Origin: Tyto alba
Taxonomy: Eukaryota; Chordata; Aves; Strigiformes; Tytonidae
Length of the DNA: 64,000 nt
Assembly (NCBI RefSeq): GCF_018691265.1
Contig: NW_024881301.1
Span: 7,267,752 to 7,331,751 of the forward strand
Direction: 5' to 3'
In this document: piece after piece, positions 52,901 to 64,000 of the stretch
How positions within the stretch are numbered: the stretch's first letter is position 1
How the letters are laid out: the number at the start of each line of letters is the position of its first letter
Translations under genes and position numbers: made by a program
Notes under the pieces: model-generated
Databases searched by the model: none
The model's input: the letters and a program-made list of their open reading frames with translations, nothing else
Told to the model about the DNA's origin: nothing

Positions 52901-53432
52901 CAGTGGTAATTCTTACTGCTATTCCTCCTTAATAAGATCCATTGTGCACCATAAAATAGTAAGTAGGACACAGTTTGTATTCCACATGCATCTCATATCT
53001 CTTTAACAGGTTCTTCCATATCCATAATCTCATCATTATTACTATTACCCTCAGAAGACAGTTGACTTGCATTAATCAGACAAGCTGCCATTCCCTTGCC
53101 AGATTTTCTGCAGTTTTATTGTGCTTTTGGACATTTTAATTAACTTGAAAAATTAATTAAAAATCTTACCTTATTAATATCTCCTACCTTCCCCCCTACC
53201 CAGTAATCTATTACCACTGTTTATCATCACTGACCATTCAATTCCAGAATGGTCTTGTAATGGGAGAGCACACCAGAATGCCCAGGTAATGCTGAAATGA
53301 TAGAGTGACTCTGAGACATCTTAAAATGCTCAATTTGGTCTTTTACTTAAAGTATACATGACTGTCAGAGAAGTAAAACCAAACTGTTACAGCTCATTAA
53401 AGACTATTCCAATTCCTTCCCACTCACAATCT
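52901..53432 (+). repeat. Duplicated segment, copy B
   Basis: This is the direct, same-orientation partner of 48151-48740. The words listed there recur in the same order at an offset of 4743-4755 bp. B has a 6-bp extra TCCATA-like unit at about 53019-53024, a minisatellite-style slip next to the shared 19-mer, and lacks the A25 run. Between about 53300 and 53432 only patchy similarity remains, for example AGACTATT near 53400. Upstream of 52900 the copies diverge at once, which gives a fairly sharp left boundary. No open frame is shared between the copies, which argues against a duplicated exon. Confidence 0.85.
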
Positions 53433-54507
53433 AGCTTAAATGCTCAGATCTTTCTTCTGTTCTTGTACAGTTGGTTGGAGATTGCCAGAGAATGGACTGA
53501 ATTAAATGAAGGGAAATTCACTTAAAGATGACATGACACATCCGTGAAAGTTGGTCACCAATCACATTAGTTAGCATTTTACAATCTTTATGAAAAAAAG
53601 AAAATTAAACAGGGAGCTATAGAAATTAATAAGGAGTCCATGGAAATTACTCTTAAAACATATGTAGTTTAATAGAGCAAAAAAAGCCTTTCTACTGATA
53701 TTTTTAAAACAAGATACAGGACTTGGTAAAGAGCAGTTGCACCAATATGAAATTCTTTAGGGTGGTTTAAAATTATCAAGAGGCTGCATTATTGTGTTGG
53801 CAATGCTTGGCAGAAAGGGTATTTTTCATGCATTTTTGTCTTTTCTGCCATGCTTCTCTCGACTGCTCAGCACTATTAACATGATTAAATCATGATCACA
53901 CTATCATGAGCAGTTTCACTGGAGCCAGCTAGACTAACAGCAAAGAGCACACTGTGCCACAGGAGTGCACAGGCCTCTCCTCAACATTTCTGTTTGACGT
54001 GCCAGCTGGGATCTCACCTCTGTCCCCCAGCTCATACAAAGTGTGATGCCTGGACAGAAAGACTTGGAAACAAACCAGAAGACTTTTGATTCAGTGCACC
54101 GTTATTTTGAATTGTCTGCTTTTAGTGACCATCCAACAATACGTCAGTGGAGCTGCTACATATTACCTCAGGTTTAAAATTCACTCAGTGTTGTGTCTCT
54201 GTCTTTAGTTAAGAAGGGCCAAGCGGCACCTAAGCCAGTTCCTCAGGTCTCAGGAATTGGAGTCCTCAAGCTGCTGAAGTGATAGACAATAACCCCTCTT
54301 GCAAGGGTTCATCTCCCTTTGCCCTGGGAAAGAGAGAAACAGCACCTGTTACTGTAGTCATCCACATAGGCTTTCTATAGGGAAAATAAAGAAATAAACC
54401 CTGGTTCCTACAGATATTGTTTGTGATGCTGAGCTTCTTTTAGAAAGAAATGGGACCTGTGGGAAACCTGATGAGATTCAAGCTTTACTTTCCTAACAGT
54501 AAGGAAA
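53433..54507. other. Unique noncoding sequence
   Basis: I see no gene, repeat or regulatory cluster here beyond short A tracts. Confidence 0.6.
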
Positions 54508-54615
54508 GGTCATGGCTTAGGAGACATGGTTTAAATCCCACCTATGGGCATCCTCTGTGTGTAAATAATTTAGACATTGCCTGTCTCTGTCCCTCAACTG
54601 TAATCAGAGCCATGT
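54508..54615 (+). mobile_element. MIR/CORE-SINE-like relic
   Basis: The order GTCATGGCTTAGGAGACATGG, TTTAAATCCCACC, CTCTGTGTGTAAATAATTTAGAC, TGTCTCTGTCCCTCAACTGTAA parallels the MIR-type core. That core runs 'tggcttaggagtc...gggttc-aatccc...ctgtgtgaccttgg...ctctgtgcctcagtttcc...ctgtaaaa'. Most key words are present in register, with the divergence expected of an element shared by all amniotes. The tRNA-like 5' head and 3' tail are missing. Confidence 0.5.
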
Positions 54616-54686
54616 AAGCAGCTATAACTAGCACCACTGCTCAGTGGAGAGAGCCAACAGCAGGGAAAAAGTGAATTGTTTATTGA

Positions 54687-54692
<6 letters not shown>

Positions 54693-54721
<29 letters not shown>
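54693..54721. repeat. Poly(A), 29 nt
   Basis: The longest homopolymer in the window. It lies 78 bp past the recognisable end of the MIR-like relic; MIR does not end in poly(A), so the two are probably unrelated. Confidence 0.95.
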
Positions 54722-54724
<3 letters not shown>

Positions 54725-56156
54725 AAAAGTTCCCAGCAGATAAAATACAAATATTCAGAGCAAGCACAACACACTTGCAGCTCCTCCCAAACAGGACAAT
54801 TCCAAGACCTCTCCGTAAAGGAGGATGATCCAAGAAAGAGAGAAAGAGCTACTCAAACTGCCATGGTTTTAGCCTTTCCAAGAACAAAGAATTAGTTTTT
54901 AAATTTGTGTCAGAGTTTCACGCACAGTCATTCACCCACTTTTCATCTGAATAAATACCCAGATTACCAGAAGACAGAGAAAGAGGAGTGACCAGTATAT
55001 CTTAATTCCTAACAAAAAGCACTTTGAGGTAGTTTAAAGCTGTGCATCCTATCACAGCCAGGAAAGAAGCTTCTGAATTATTTAGTAACCTCAGACCTTT
55101 CAAAAGGAGAAGAAACTCATTGCCCGGTTCCATGGGACTTAGATGAAGTTGTGTGGGTAGGAGTATTAGATATTTATTCACCATGGACTTTGATAAATAA
55201 TTTACCGGTTCAACTGCGACTAACAAGATCATTGAATGGTGAAATCTCTGCAGTAAGCAAATAGAAATGTTTCCTCTGTTGACTGCACAGGTGAGGTCCC
55301 AAAGTCATCAAAAGAAATCCAGGCTGCATTTTGTAAAAATTAGCCATCATAGCCAGAAAGCCTCATGCCAGTGGAAAAAAGTATTCTGCTCCATAGTTAA
55401 CATTATGGACCCAGTTTTACCTGGTGTGTGATAAATTCAGAGGTTTATTAATATAAGCCTGGACTACTGGATCAGAGGGGCCCTCTGCCCAGTACCACAA
55501 TGTTTTTCACACAGAGGTGTCAGAGAAATTAAGAAAGTGTCTTGTTCTTGTAAGGAGCAAGCAAGAAGCATATGAATCCTTCTGCTCAAAACCCAGACAG
55601 AGCACTTTCAGCCATGCATACAGAAGGGGAGTTCTCCACTAACACTGCCAAATGTACAGAAGCAGAATTTATGCGCATTCCTAAATAGTGTATCTTTCTC
55701 AGTCTTTTTAAATAGATGGCCCAGAGGCCTTCTTTAAACCCCTTGTCCCACTCTTCTTTTGATCTAACCCCATTTATACTCTCGCAGTTGCATGTGCACA
55801 TTGTCAAGCAATAGTGACATCAAGTGGTCTAGCTTAGCGGATCACTAGCATTTTTGTTTCCCTGCTCATCCCGAGGGCAGATATTGATCGTCATCAATCC
55901 TTTGTGTAAACAGATCTGAAATAAATCCAATATCAGGCATTTATCCTGTTGAGGGTATTGCTCATCAGCTTGATTTAAGTTATGTTTATATGTGAGTATA
56001 GTATGATTTACAAGAGACCTTCCAACTTTTCACTCTATGGTAGTTTAAAAGTTCTCTATCAGAAATATACCTGTATAATCCTGACAGTAAGAAGATTAAG
56101 AGCCACCTTCTCCCATCTGATCTATAGCACAAGTAGACCGATGCAACAGGAACAAG
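54722..56156. other. Unique noncoding sequence with one CR1 scrap
   Basis: There is no gene. A candidate CR1 scrap at 55457-55497 is listed separately. Confidence 0.6.
55457..55497 (-). mobile_element. Short CR1 3'-region scrap
   Basis: AGCCTGGACTACTGGATCAG followed by GGGCCCTCTGCCCAGTACC matches the remembered complement of an older CR1 family ('ctggactactgggtcagacc-aaggtccatctagcccagta'). Similarity stops at about 55497. The short length keeps confidence low. Confidence 0.42.
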
Positions 56157-56290
56157 TATTATTTATTATTTGTACTTCTCGAGTGCCTAGTATCTACCGG
56201 CAGACATCAGGGCTCTGTTGTGCTAGACACTGCGAACGCATGAGGAAAAATGTTCCCAGGACCAAGAGACCTTGTAGTCTCCCCAGTGAG
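56157..56290. mobile_element. Ancient amniote SINE-like relic
   Basis: TATTATTTATTATTTGTAC, then AGTGCCTAG, CAGACATCAGGGCTCTGTTG, TGCTAGACACTGCGAACGCA, TGTTCCCAGGACCAAGAGA and CTTGTAGTCT follow in order a repeat very common in turtles and present in birds. That repeat runs 'tattatttgtattg...agcgcctag...gatcagggccccattgtgctaggcactgtacaaac...agacagtccctgcccc-aagagcttacaatct'. It resembles the reverse complement of MIR-like tails. The exact family name is uncertain; the colinear match over about 130 bp is good. Confidence 0.55.
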
Positions 56291-59200
56291 AAATAAAAAA
56301 GCCAGAAACAGTCCACAGATGGGAGAGCACAAGACTATGAAGAGACAGAAGAAACATAGCAATGTAGTTTTGTCCCACCAGCTTCCAAAGTAACAAGAAG
56401 GAGGCATAAACCCCTCTTTTATGGCTACACAACCCCTAAAAATACAGAGGCAATTGTGATGGCAAAACCACCACTGTTGGCTGAAGGTATCTGGCGACGG
56501 AACAAACTGCCAGAAGAGACCAAATAAATCCAAGGTCTAACAATCGCCTGGGGCCACAGCCAAACCTTCTCCTTTTCCCTACTGGTAACTTCAATGGCAG
56601 GTCCACCACTGCTTCTCAAAAAATACAGCTGAAAATGTTTAGCCTTACCCTCAAACCTACCAGCTCTTTGAAGATTTCAGAGAGACGTGCTACCTAATAA
56701 GTACAAACAATTTTTAAGATATGTTCAGCATATCCATAGTGATAGATTCAATTTGTTATTTCTTGTGAGCAATAAATCACATGATATATTTGGATGGTCA
56801 CAAATGCTACTTCAGTAAACTCTCCCTGAATTCTGAAAGTTTTATGAGCCAGACGGTTAAATTAATAAAGGTATCCATTCCTCAGAAGTACTCTGACCAG
56901 TATCAAACAGTAGGGCATGGAAAAGGAGTTGCTTAACAGACAGCGACTCCACGACACACATTTTCATCTAAATCACAGTCTTTATGAGCCCTGGCAGCTT
57001 TAACACATGCCTTCAGTCCCTTCGGAGAGAGGTCCTAGCACAGCATATGAGGAGTGTGAGCATATGCTAGTGCATGAACTGAAGATGTCAATACAGAGGA
57101 ATAAGATGCTTTGAAATAATAATGTTTTCCTCCGCAGTCCTTCATCAGTGACCGTGATGGTGTATATGAAGTATACTTACCATTTTTTCAGAAGTACCTT
57201 TGGGTTTCAGAAGCAGTGGACATGGCTGCAAAACAAATTGCAGGATGTTATCATGAGCATGCCAGCTTTAACCTACTAGTGGCAAGTGTAAGATCATGTA
57301 AGACACAAGAACACATGCCTAAAAGGATGAATAAGGATAGTAAGGGCAGATCCCCATTTCCTTCCCCCTATATCGAGAAGTTATCTGGTTTACATAACAG
57401 TGTCTACTGGTAGAGTCCTTGTATGGGTTCCCAAGGCCCCAGGTCCAGCTGAGCCAAACAGTAGTGTCTCATGGCACACCGTAACATGCTGCACACTCAG
57501 AGTGACATGTATGGCACATTCACAGCAAACACAGTGCCACAACAGGAGGAAAAGAGGCCTTTGGAACTGGGAGGCCCAGATTATGGGTCTCACCACTCCA
57601 CCCTGTAAGACAGCCCTGGTTATTGCTGAGTACAGGTGCAAGTGAAAGAACATGTTCCTCGTTATTAGCTATTCACCATGTGTGCTACAACATTCATTAG
57701 TCTCCTGTTTAACTAGAGTTATTCAAGTAAGGAGCAGAGACAATACCATATGACTTATGTGAACACACACACCGTGAATAATGAATAGTGAATAGCCAAA
57801 GTGAACCTCTCACTGGACTGAAAATGCTTTGTCCAAGCTGTTTAACAAATACTTAGGAATAATATTCCCATTGACAGAAATTGGATCTTGTTGAGGAATA
57901 ACTGATGCACAGACAGAAAAAAAGGGAAAAAAAATACCCCTCCCATCCCCCCAATTTACTGAATTTATTCACAGTGAATAATCTCAATAGTCTCTACTTT
58001 CTTGCAACTATGGGAATCCTCCCTTGGATCCACAAGAGGGGGAAATATAGCTTTATATATCTACACAACATCCTCTTTTTTTCTGTTGCTGTTATGGCTT
58101 TTTGTAGTTTTCTAGACAGCAGTAGTACTGAAATAATTTCCTCTGACAGCAGACTGTTAAGTGGAGGCACAGCAAAAAAGTAGGACAGCATTGCAGCCAT
58201 GCAGGGGCTCATTCACCCTTTCGGGTTTCAAGGGGAGGGATGTTCCTTCCAGTGTCAAGTTGCACAAATAGAATGCCAGGACTATGCAAAATGAATGGAG
58301 ATGCCTAGGCACAGGCTTCACTCCATCATTCGGGTCTGTCAGGGGATGACAATTACTCCAGCTTTCTCACATTGGGTTATCGTGTTGTGTTGAATTCAGT
58401 ACTTGACCCAGAAATGAGAGGTGGCAGGATCAGAATGGTGAGACAGCTAACAATGAAGATTACATGAGCTGGAAATTCTCTCTTACAAAACAAAAGAATA
58501 AAACTAAAGCTAGCTATATCTCCTGGTTATTATACTAATAACCGGTAGGCTGGGCAGATATGCATGGGCTGTGCATGATTGCATTGCATAGCAGCTTGAA
58601 AACTGCTCCAAACTGTTTAGGGGAGCTGCTGAGGAGAAACTAATGTGTAAGACTTTCAAAGCAATCAAAACCCTAACAGATTCTGAAATGGTGACATCTT
58701 CTGCTTTGTGTTCTACCACAAAGTGCTGTGAGCCTTGAATTAAATCAGAGAGACACAAGCTGAAAGTAAGGAGCTGTAGCCACAGCTTGATCTTAATATA
58801 AAGCTTACCTCACCTCACCAGAAGGATCCGGGATAGCGTTATAAGCCAAATTTTCACATCCTCTGCACTCTGGCATAGCACATAGCATCATACTTGGAAA
58901 ATATATGACCTACCAGAGATAGAAATATATAGACCCAGGATGCCGAAAAAATTTGCCCTTTGCAATCAGGATCAACTTTTGTTCTTACATGCCTCTTTGG
59001 TCCATTTTATTTTATATTGCTCTGTTTTGGTTTTGTGCACAGGAGCCATGGGTAGTGCTGCAGATAGAGGGGAAAATCCCAGGGCTGTGTTAAAAAAATT
59101 CCAGATGTAAAGCAAAATGGATTAATACACTTTTCTACAAAGTGGTAAAATGAAAACACATCTGATGGACTTCCACACAGTTTGCCTCAGGCAAAGAGCA

Positions 59201-61730
59201 TTCCATTAAAATAAAAATACATTAGGTTAGAGCAAATTAAATGTTCCCAAGGAGGAATAGCTTGAGGTCAAAGGTGAAGCCACTTTACTTGCACACATGT
59301 TTTCAATCTGTTTGACCTCTGTGATCAGCAAAGCTTGGATGTGCAAAGGGGAAGAAGCTTAAAAGAGATTGGAAAGAATAAAAAAATAAAATACAAAGAA
59401 ATGCATAGAAGATCTGCATAACATAGCTGTAAACTCCCTGTACTGAAAGAGGAAAAGTTGTGAGGAGTTTTTCTGTGATCTTTCTCTGGGTAATAAAAGA
59501 CCTGGAAGATCTTGACCATACTGCAGAATAATGTTTTTTCTCATCAGCTGGGATGGAAAGAATCACTCAAGCTATTTTAGCAGGGATTTGTGTGGCTGAT
59601 GGTGAGCATGCCTGAAAAGACTCAAGGGAAGTGGATCAAAAAGAAGAAAAAGAGCAAGTGAAAGACCTTCTGCTGAACCAGTGCTCTGTTTCATGCACAC
59701 TCCCCACTGAATGCGCTCCAGCTGCCCTTTTGCAGGCAGGCTTTTGGGGCAGGCTAGTGCCCAAGAAAACAGGGGGCTGGAGCAATCAGGCAGAGGACAA
59801 CACCCTGCCAGCATGCCAGGTGACAGCTTCCAACACAACCTTCACCATGGCTTAAATCCACAAGGGATGAGCACTGCATGCCCTGCCTCCTTTATGAGAC
59901 TAATCTAACCTAAGGCCTTCTTCCTGCACTCTGGAGAGATCCAGCAGGCAGGGGAGACAGGGTGAGCAGGGGCGGAGGAAACAAGGTTGTATGTTTTGCC
60001 TCTTAGCTGCTTCTCTTCCTCTCCTCTCTAACAGATACCAGGAGTCAGGGTCTTCATCAGCACAGTGTGAATGTTTCGATCCCAGGCTCAAATATGTCCA
60101 AAGAAAAGCCAAAAAAACAACAACAAAAAATTCTCAGCTGAAGGCTCTTTCAGAGCTTGCTTACTTCAGCGTATATAGCCCAGAATCCTACAAACTAGAG
60201 ACACGTTTATTGCCAACCACAGGTTTATGATGCCTGCTAATACTGCACGTTCACTGCCCTGGCAGCCAGCATCAGACTGCCTTTCCCCTGCGGCTGGTGC
60301 TTGAGAGAGGAGCCTCTCAGCAGTGGCTGTTCCTTGCAGCCGAGCCTTAATCGGGTCAACAAGAATGGATTTTGCTTCACACTCCCAATGAAAGGCTGTT
60401 GCATGAGCAGACTAGAAGTCCTCAGATCCTTCAGACAAGTTAGACTTACCCAGGAGCCACATTTGGTCGGACTGCTGTTTTGAAGCCAGTCAGTTTAGCT
60501 ACTTGGTATTTCACAACTCATCTGTTTGCTATGGCTTAGCAAATCCATTGGCCCCTCTCCATCTATGACAGCTGTGTTATTGCCTATATCACTGCAGGAA
60601 AAAAAGAAAGGTGCTTTACATCTTTCCCAGGTTATTACTGCGGATTGATCCATGCAGAGCACTGCAGATGCAGGTTGCATCCCTGGTGGCTCACAACCCA
60701 CCCACATACTAGAAGGCACCAGTGCAACCAGTGCATCTGCTGTGCAGAGCCCTGGGCTCAGCTGGGGGCCTGGGGGTCATCTGAGCACCCATCTGGGCTC
60801 AGAAGATTTGAGTGACATTTCCACCAGGACTTTCAGCACTTTTTTGTCTTCTCAGCTGCTTCAAAGAAGCAGATAACCAAAACCATATTTTTCAAAAGTG
60901 TCTGCACCCCTACTAACTCCTGGTCGAGAAAAGCAGCTCTGCGTTTGTCATGAATCCATGTTCTCACTGGTACTGAAATCCCAAAGCCAGTACCTCAGCC
61001 AGCATGAATGAGAGAGGCTGAATCAATTTCAATTACATGATATGGGTTAAAATCGGCTGAAAATCTTGGAGGCAGTACTCAGAAAGTGCACAACCATCTA
61101 ACATGTGCTTCAGCTGCAAATCAACCCCAAATTTCTGACTGTAACTCACCCTGCTTTGAGTCACTCCCAAACCTCACACCCCTGATCTTTGGGGTAGAGG
61201 GGATCCTGAAATCAGACTTGAATCATCTGCAAGACAAATGCTATTTACGCCTTACCCAGCGGTAGCAACACATCCAAAAGGGGTTTGCTACACCTCTCTT
61301 GGAGTAGTCTGGATCTGTGAGGTCGGCTTTTTTATTAACAGGTAGGTCTGTGCCATGTGAGGAACGGCAGAATTTACACTTGCCATCTGCAAAATGAATT
61401 ACATGTTCCAGGCATCTGCAGCTTCATAAATTATAACACAGTGTCAACAGTGCACCTGTGAGGAGATTTTAGACAACAGGAGCAAAGAAACTGCCAGTGT
61501 GCCAAGGGGACGTGCAGGCAGAAACGCTGGAAAGGCATTTGGCCACAACCTGCTTCGGCTTGCTGAGCTTTTCCCTCCTGCATGCCCATCCGCCAGCAGA
61601 TTTGCACCCCCGTCACTGAAAGTGCACACTTTTATCAGCCTTTTAAATGCTCACACCTCTCTGTAATTAGGTGTAGTGATGAGGCTCTGCTTGGCATTCC
61701 TCCGTGGTCCCCCTTGAGCACCGATGGTGA
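56291..61730. other. Unique noncoding sequence, no gene seen
   Basis: No recognisable gene or repeat was found in about 5.4 kb, apart from the 7-bp triplicate at 57774 and a (CAA)n-like tract at about 60112-60128. Short frames open on both strands at 59570-59910 and 60490-60880 reflect locally higher GC. Confidence 0.6.
57774..57794. repeat. 7-bp tandem repeat, three units
   Basis: GTGAATA, ATGAATA and GTGAATA stand end to end, followed by a partial fourth unit. Confidence 0.9.
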
Positions 61731-61780
61731 GGGGCCCTTGGGGGAGAGGGGGGCAGGCAGGGGAGCCAGGGGGGCTGGGG
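61731..61780 (+). promoter_or_regulatory. G-quadruplex-capable G-rich cluster
   Basis: Six G runs of four to six bases (61731-61734, 61740-61744, 61748-61753, 61760-61763, 61769-61774, 61777-61780) are separated by loops of only 2 to 6 bases. This satisfies the canonical rule of four runs of at least three G with loops of at most seven, with two runs to spare, and would allow four-tetrad folds. Such clusters are often found at promoters, replication origins or minisatellites. No gene start is visible nearby, so the role is open. Confidence 0.75.
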
Positions 61781-63298
61781 TTTTGCATATGAGATTAAGG
61801 ACTGAAGATGCCGTTCATTTTGCTTTTATCTGTCTGCTTGCTGTAGCACTGAAGTCTCTGCTTTCCCTGTGTTATATTCAGTGTGCAGAGTGACTCATCT
61901 GCAAGCACAAATTACCTTGCTAAAGTATTCTTAGGAGAAATAATTAGCCACAAGCACCTCCTCTCCAGCCTCCTGTATGTGCCTCCAGGGACTGGGGCGC
62001 TTGACATAAATCATTTAGTCCCGAGCCCTAGCACACACCTTTCCCAAAGGACTCCATAATTGGCAAAGTAGTTGCCAGCCGGGTTTAAAGTGATTTGAAA
62101 TTGTTTTCCATACAGCCTTGCTGATAGCAAAAGGTTTCCCCCTTTCCTCAAGCATGAGTTACAGTAACATGATTGAATGTAACCCGTTATTCAGTTCAAG
62201 CTGTGATTCTGATACAGTATAGACAATATAAATTCCCCAGAGCTCTGTGAGGCCACCTCAATGGTCCATTTAAGTCCAATTCAATTAGGCTCACTATAGT
62301 TCTTAGGATTTCTTAGGTATGTTTGCAGCAGCCTTGGGGTTTGAATGTGAGAACAGTATTCATCTAGGAGTTTTAAATTAGGTCTCAGGTGTCATCATTC
62401 TAAATGAATTATTACAGTGGTGTGTTCATGCCATTACAGGTAAGGTTATGTTAGTATCTCCACTCAGCCATATTAATGCACTGAGGGCTGGAGCTTGATA
62501 TGTAAGGTCCTTGCCTTACAGTGACTTTTTTAACCCACTTTTCAAAATAATCGGTCTGCCGGGCACCAAGCTGTATTTAAAATGCATGTAAATAAGTTGT
62601 TTACTTTCAGCTTCTGACTGATTGTCAACGATGTGGTTTAGGAGCTGCTGTTATGCCCATAGCACTGCCAGCGTGCTCCCCTCCCCGGAGAGGTCGGGGA
62701 AAGTGTCCCTGCCCTGCCTGGCTCACCATCACTGCCGATGGCAAATGGGTGGGCGGTGGGGAAGGGAGTCCTGGGACCTGCAAAGCAGTGGGGGAAGGAC
62801 TGCGAGCTGCTGCCTTGCTCAGGCTTTCCTTTCAGCCACTCGGTTCATTCTGGAGTCCTTCTGGTTTTGCTTTATTTCACTAGCCACAACAAGGCAGGAG
62901 GGAAGCAACAACGTGCTGTATTTTGCTTTCCCCAGGTTTTCTCCATTTGTGTCTGAATCTGATCTCTCTCCGGTGCTTAACACTCCTCTCAGTGCTTTCA
63001 GGAATGAGTGTGGTGAGGGGAGGGAAGCACTTGAGCAGCCCAAATGGCCCCTTCATATTTCATGTCTACAGATGAGCACCATTTGTTTCCTCTAACAAGG
63101 CAATGCAAATGCCAGGTATGCAAACGAAACTTACTTCAAACAAGGAAGAAAGAAGAAGTAGAGAAGGTGTTTAATTTTTGGCAGGTAACTCTGGAAGCCT
63201 AATTGACATTTGGGTTGATTTCCGAGATCGGTATTTAAAGGGTAAAGATTACATGCCTTTATTGGCCTACATGGTAAAATCATTTTCATTTTACACTG

Positions 63299-63312
63299 GT
63301 CCCCTCTAGTGG
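63299..63312 (-). promoter_or_regulatory. CTCF-like motif
   Basis: GTCCCCTCTAGTGG fits SYGCCMYCTRSTGG at 13 of 14 positions; the third base is C rather than G. It has the same orientation as the site at 35157 and is convergent with the one at 25651. Confidence 0.22.
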
Positions 63313-63457
63313 CTCCAACAGAAAGTGAGACCCCCTTGGTCCATCACTGTATTAACAGGAAAAGTCACAGTCCTGCTAGAGCTAAGTAGAGAAGGCGGGG
63401 GGGACATTTCACAGGTGATGAGCTGAGGAACAAAACAATCAGGTGGCCTTTACATGG

Positions 63458-63503
63458 GTTTACACAGGCTGTCAGGCCTGGTTTTACACAGGCTGTCAGG
63501 TCT
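63458..63503. repeat. 23-bp tandem duplication
   Basis: GTTTACACAGGCTGTCAGG at 63458-63476 recurs at 63481-63499 with one added T, each followed by CCT or TCT. Two near-identical copies end to end point to a recent slip. Confidence 0.92.
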
Positions 63504-64000
63504 CCTGGATCCAAGCCTCCTGAGACACATGTTATACTTTCTAGAAGAGCATCCTACCCCTCATAGCCATAACCTTTTCCTATTGCTTTTATCCTAGAAA
63601 TTTCACTTAGCTTCTCTCCATTCAGATTTGCTATGTCCTACCCCTATGCTCCTGGGAGAATCATGCCAATATTTTGCCTGTGTTATATAGGGGAATATTC
63701 GGAAGAAAAGACTCAAAATCTCTTTCCTCTACTGTCTGTCATATCTTTGCTAGGGCAGACTGTAGCCCTAAGATCCTTCCAAGATCAAATAAATGCCTCC
63801 AGGAAGAAAAGATCAAAGGAGAAAAAAGCTTAAGAAGTCACTAGTCTGGGTATTTCCTTGTATTAGAGTGGCCCATCATGATTCAAGCAGTCTCCTGGGT
63901 TACAAAAATTAAGGGGCAAAGCATGCTTCTCCAGGGACAGAGGCCCCCAGGTGAGGGGGAGCATCCATAGGGCACATCCACACAGACAGAAGACCTTATG

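Larger units (their letters stand above)
61781..64000. other. Noncoding sequence resembling a conserved-element cluster
   Basis: There is no gene. From 61900 to 62620 the sequence is repeat-free and low in CpG, with many homeodomain, POU or SOX-like words (for example ATAAATCATTTAG, CATAATTGGCAAAG, AAATGAATTATTACAG, CATATTAATGCAC). Its texture is like that of conserved noncoding elements, but this is an impression, not a measurement. A 157-codon frame at 62622-63095 overlaps others on both strands and has no known domain. A tandem duplicate lies at 63458-63503 and a CTCF-like site at 63299. Confidence 0.4.

Noticed and set aside
1..64000. Bacterial or phage features such as operons, CRISPR or restriction systems
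   Set aside because: Composition, sparse short frames, microsatellites, a solo LTR and CR1 relics all show vertebrate nuclear DNA; no such system is present.

Overview
The window looks like avian nuclear DNA, from a gene-poor stretch (intergenic or deep intron). I find no protein-coding gene, tRNA, rRNA, CRISPR array or recognisable conserved exon. The reading frames are short, lie on both strands and are not linked by codon use or motifs. The longest (about 200, 170, 157, 156 and 147 codons) are about what chance gives in 64 kb of this composition, and the 204-codon frame lies inside a retroviral LTR. The bird assignment rests on a roughly 1.07 kb solo LTR of a family I recognise from many neoavian genomes, on CR1 as the only LINE seen, and on low repeat density. 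All family assignments are by eye against remembered consensus sequences; no database was searched.

Layout. 1-13 kb is unique sequence with one promoter-like spot (about 1860-1983: inverted repeat, M-CAT-like site, TATA box, then a strong splice donor). 13-27 kb is unique sequence with a palindromic MITE-like relic (13323-13423) and a (TG)20 microsatellite. 27.48-28.55 kb is the solo LTR, probably on the minus strand. 28.5-41 kb is unique sequence with a homeodomain-site-rich block (30.16-30.62 kb), an old CR1 fragment on the minus strand (34.47-34.60 kb) and a second palindromic relic (40.2 kb). 41.49-43.00 kb is a strongly decayed CR1 LINE on the plus strand, in which endonuclease, linker and reverse-transcriptase parts remain colinear. 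45-47 kb holds AT-rich, homeodomain-rich sequence and a degenerate 51-bp triplicate.

The most unusual feature is a pair of diverged direct copies, about 400-590 bp each and about 4.75 kb apart (48.15-48.74 and 52.90-53.43 kb). They share several 15-19 bp identical words, one of them homeodomain-like. I do not recognise them as a known transposon. 54.5-56.3 kb holds two MIR/CORE-SINE-like relics and a CR1 scrap. 61.73-61.78 kb is a dense G-quadruplex-capable cluster, followed by AT-rich sequence that resembles conserved noncoding DNA.

No genes can be shown to work together here. If the window has a function it is most likely regulatory (enhancers, possible CTCF sites), which only comparative alignment or chromatin data could establish.
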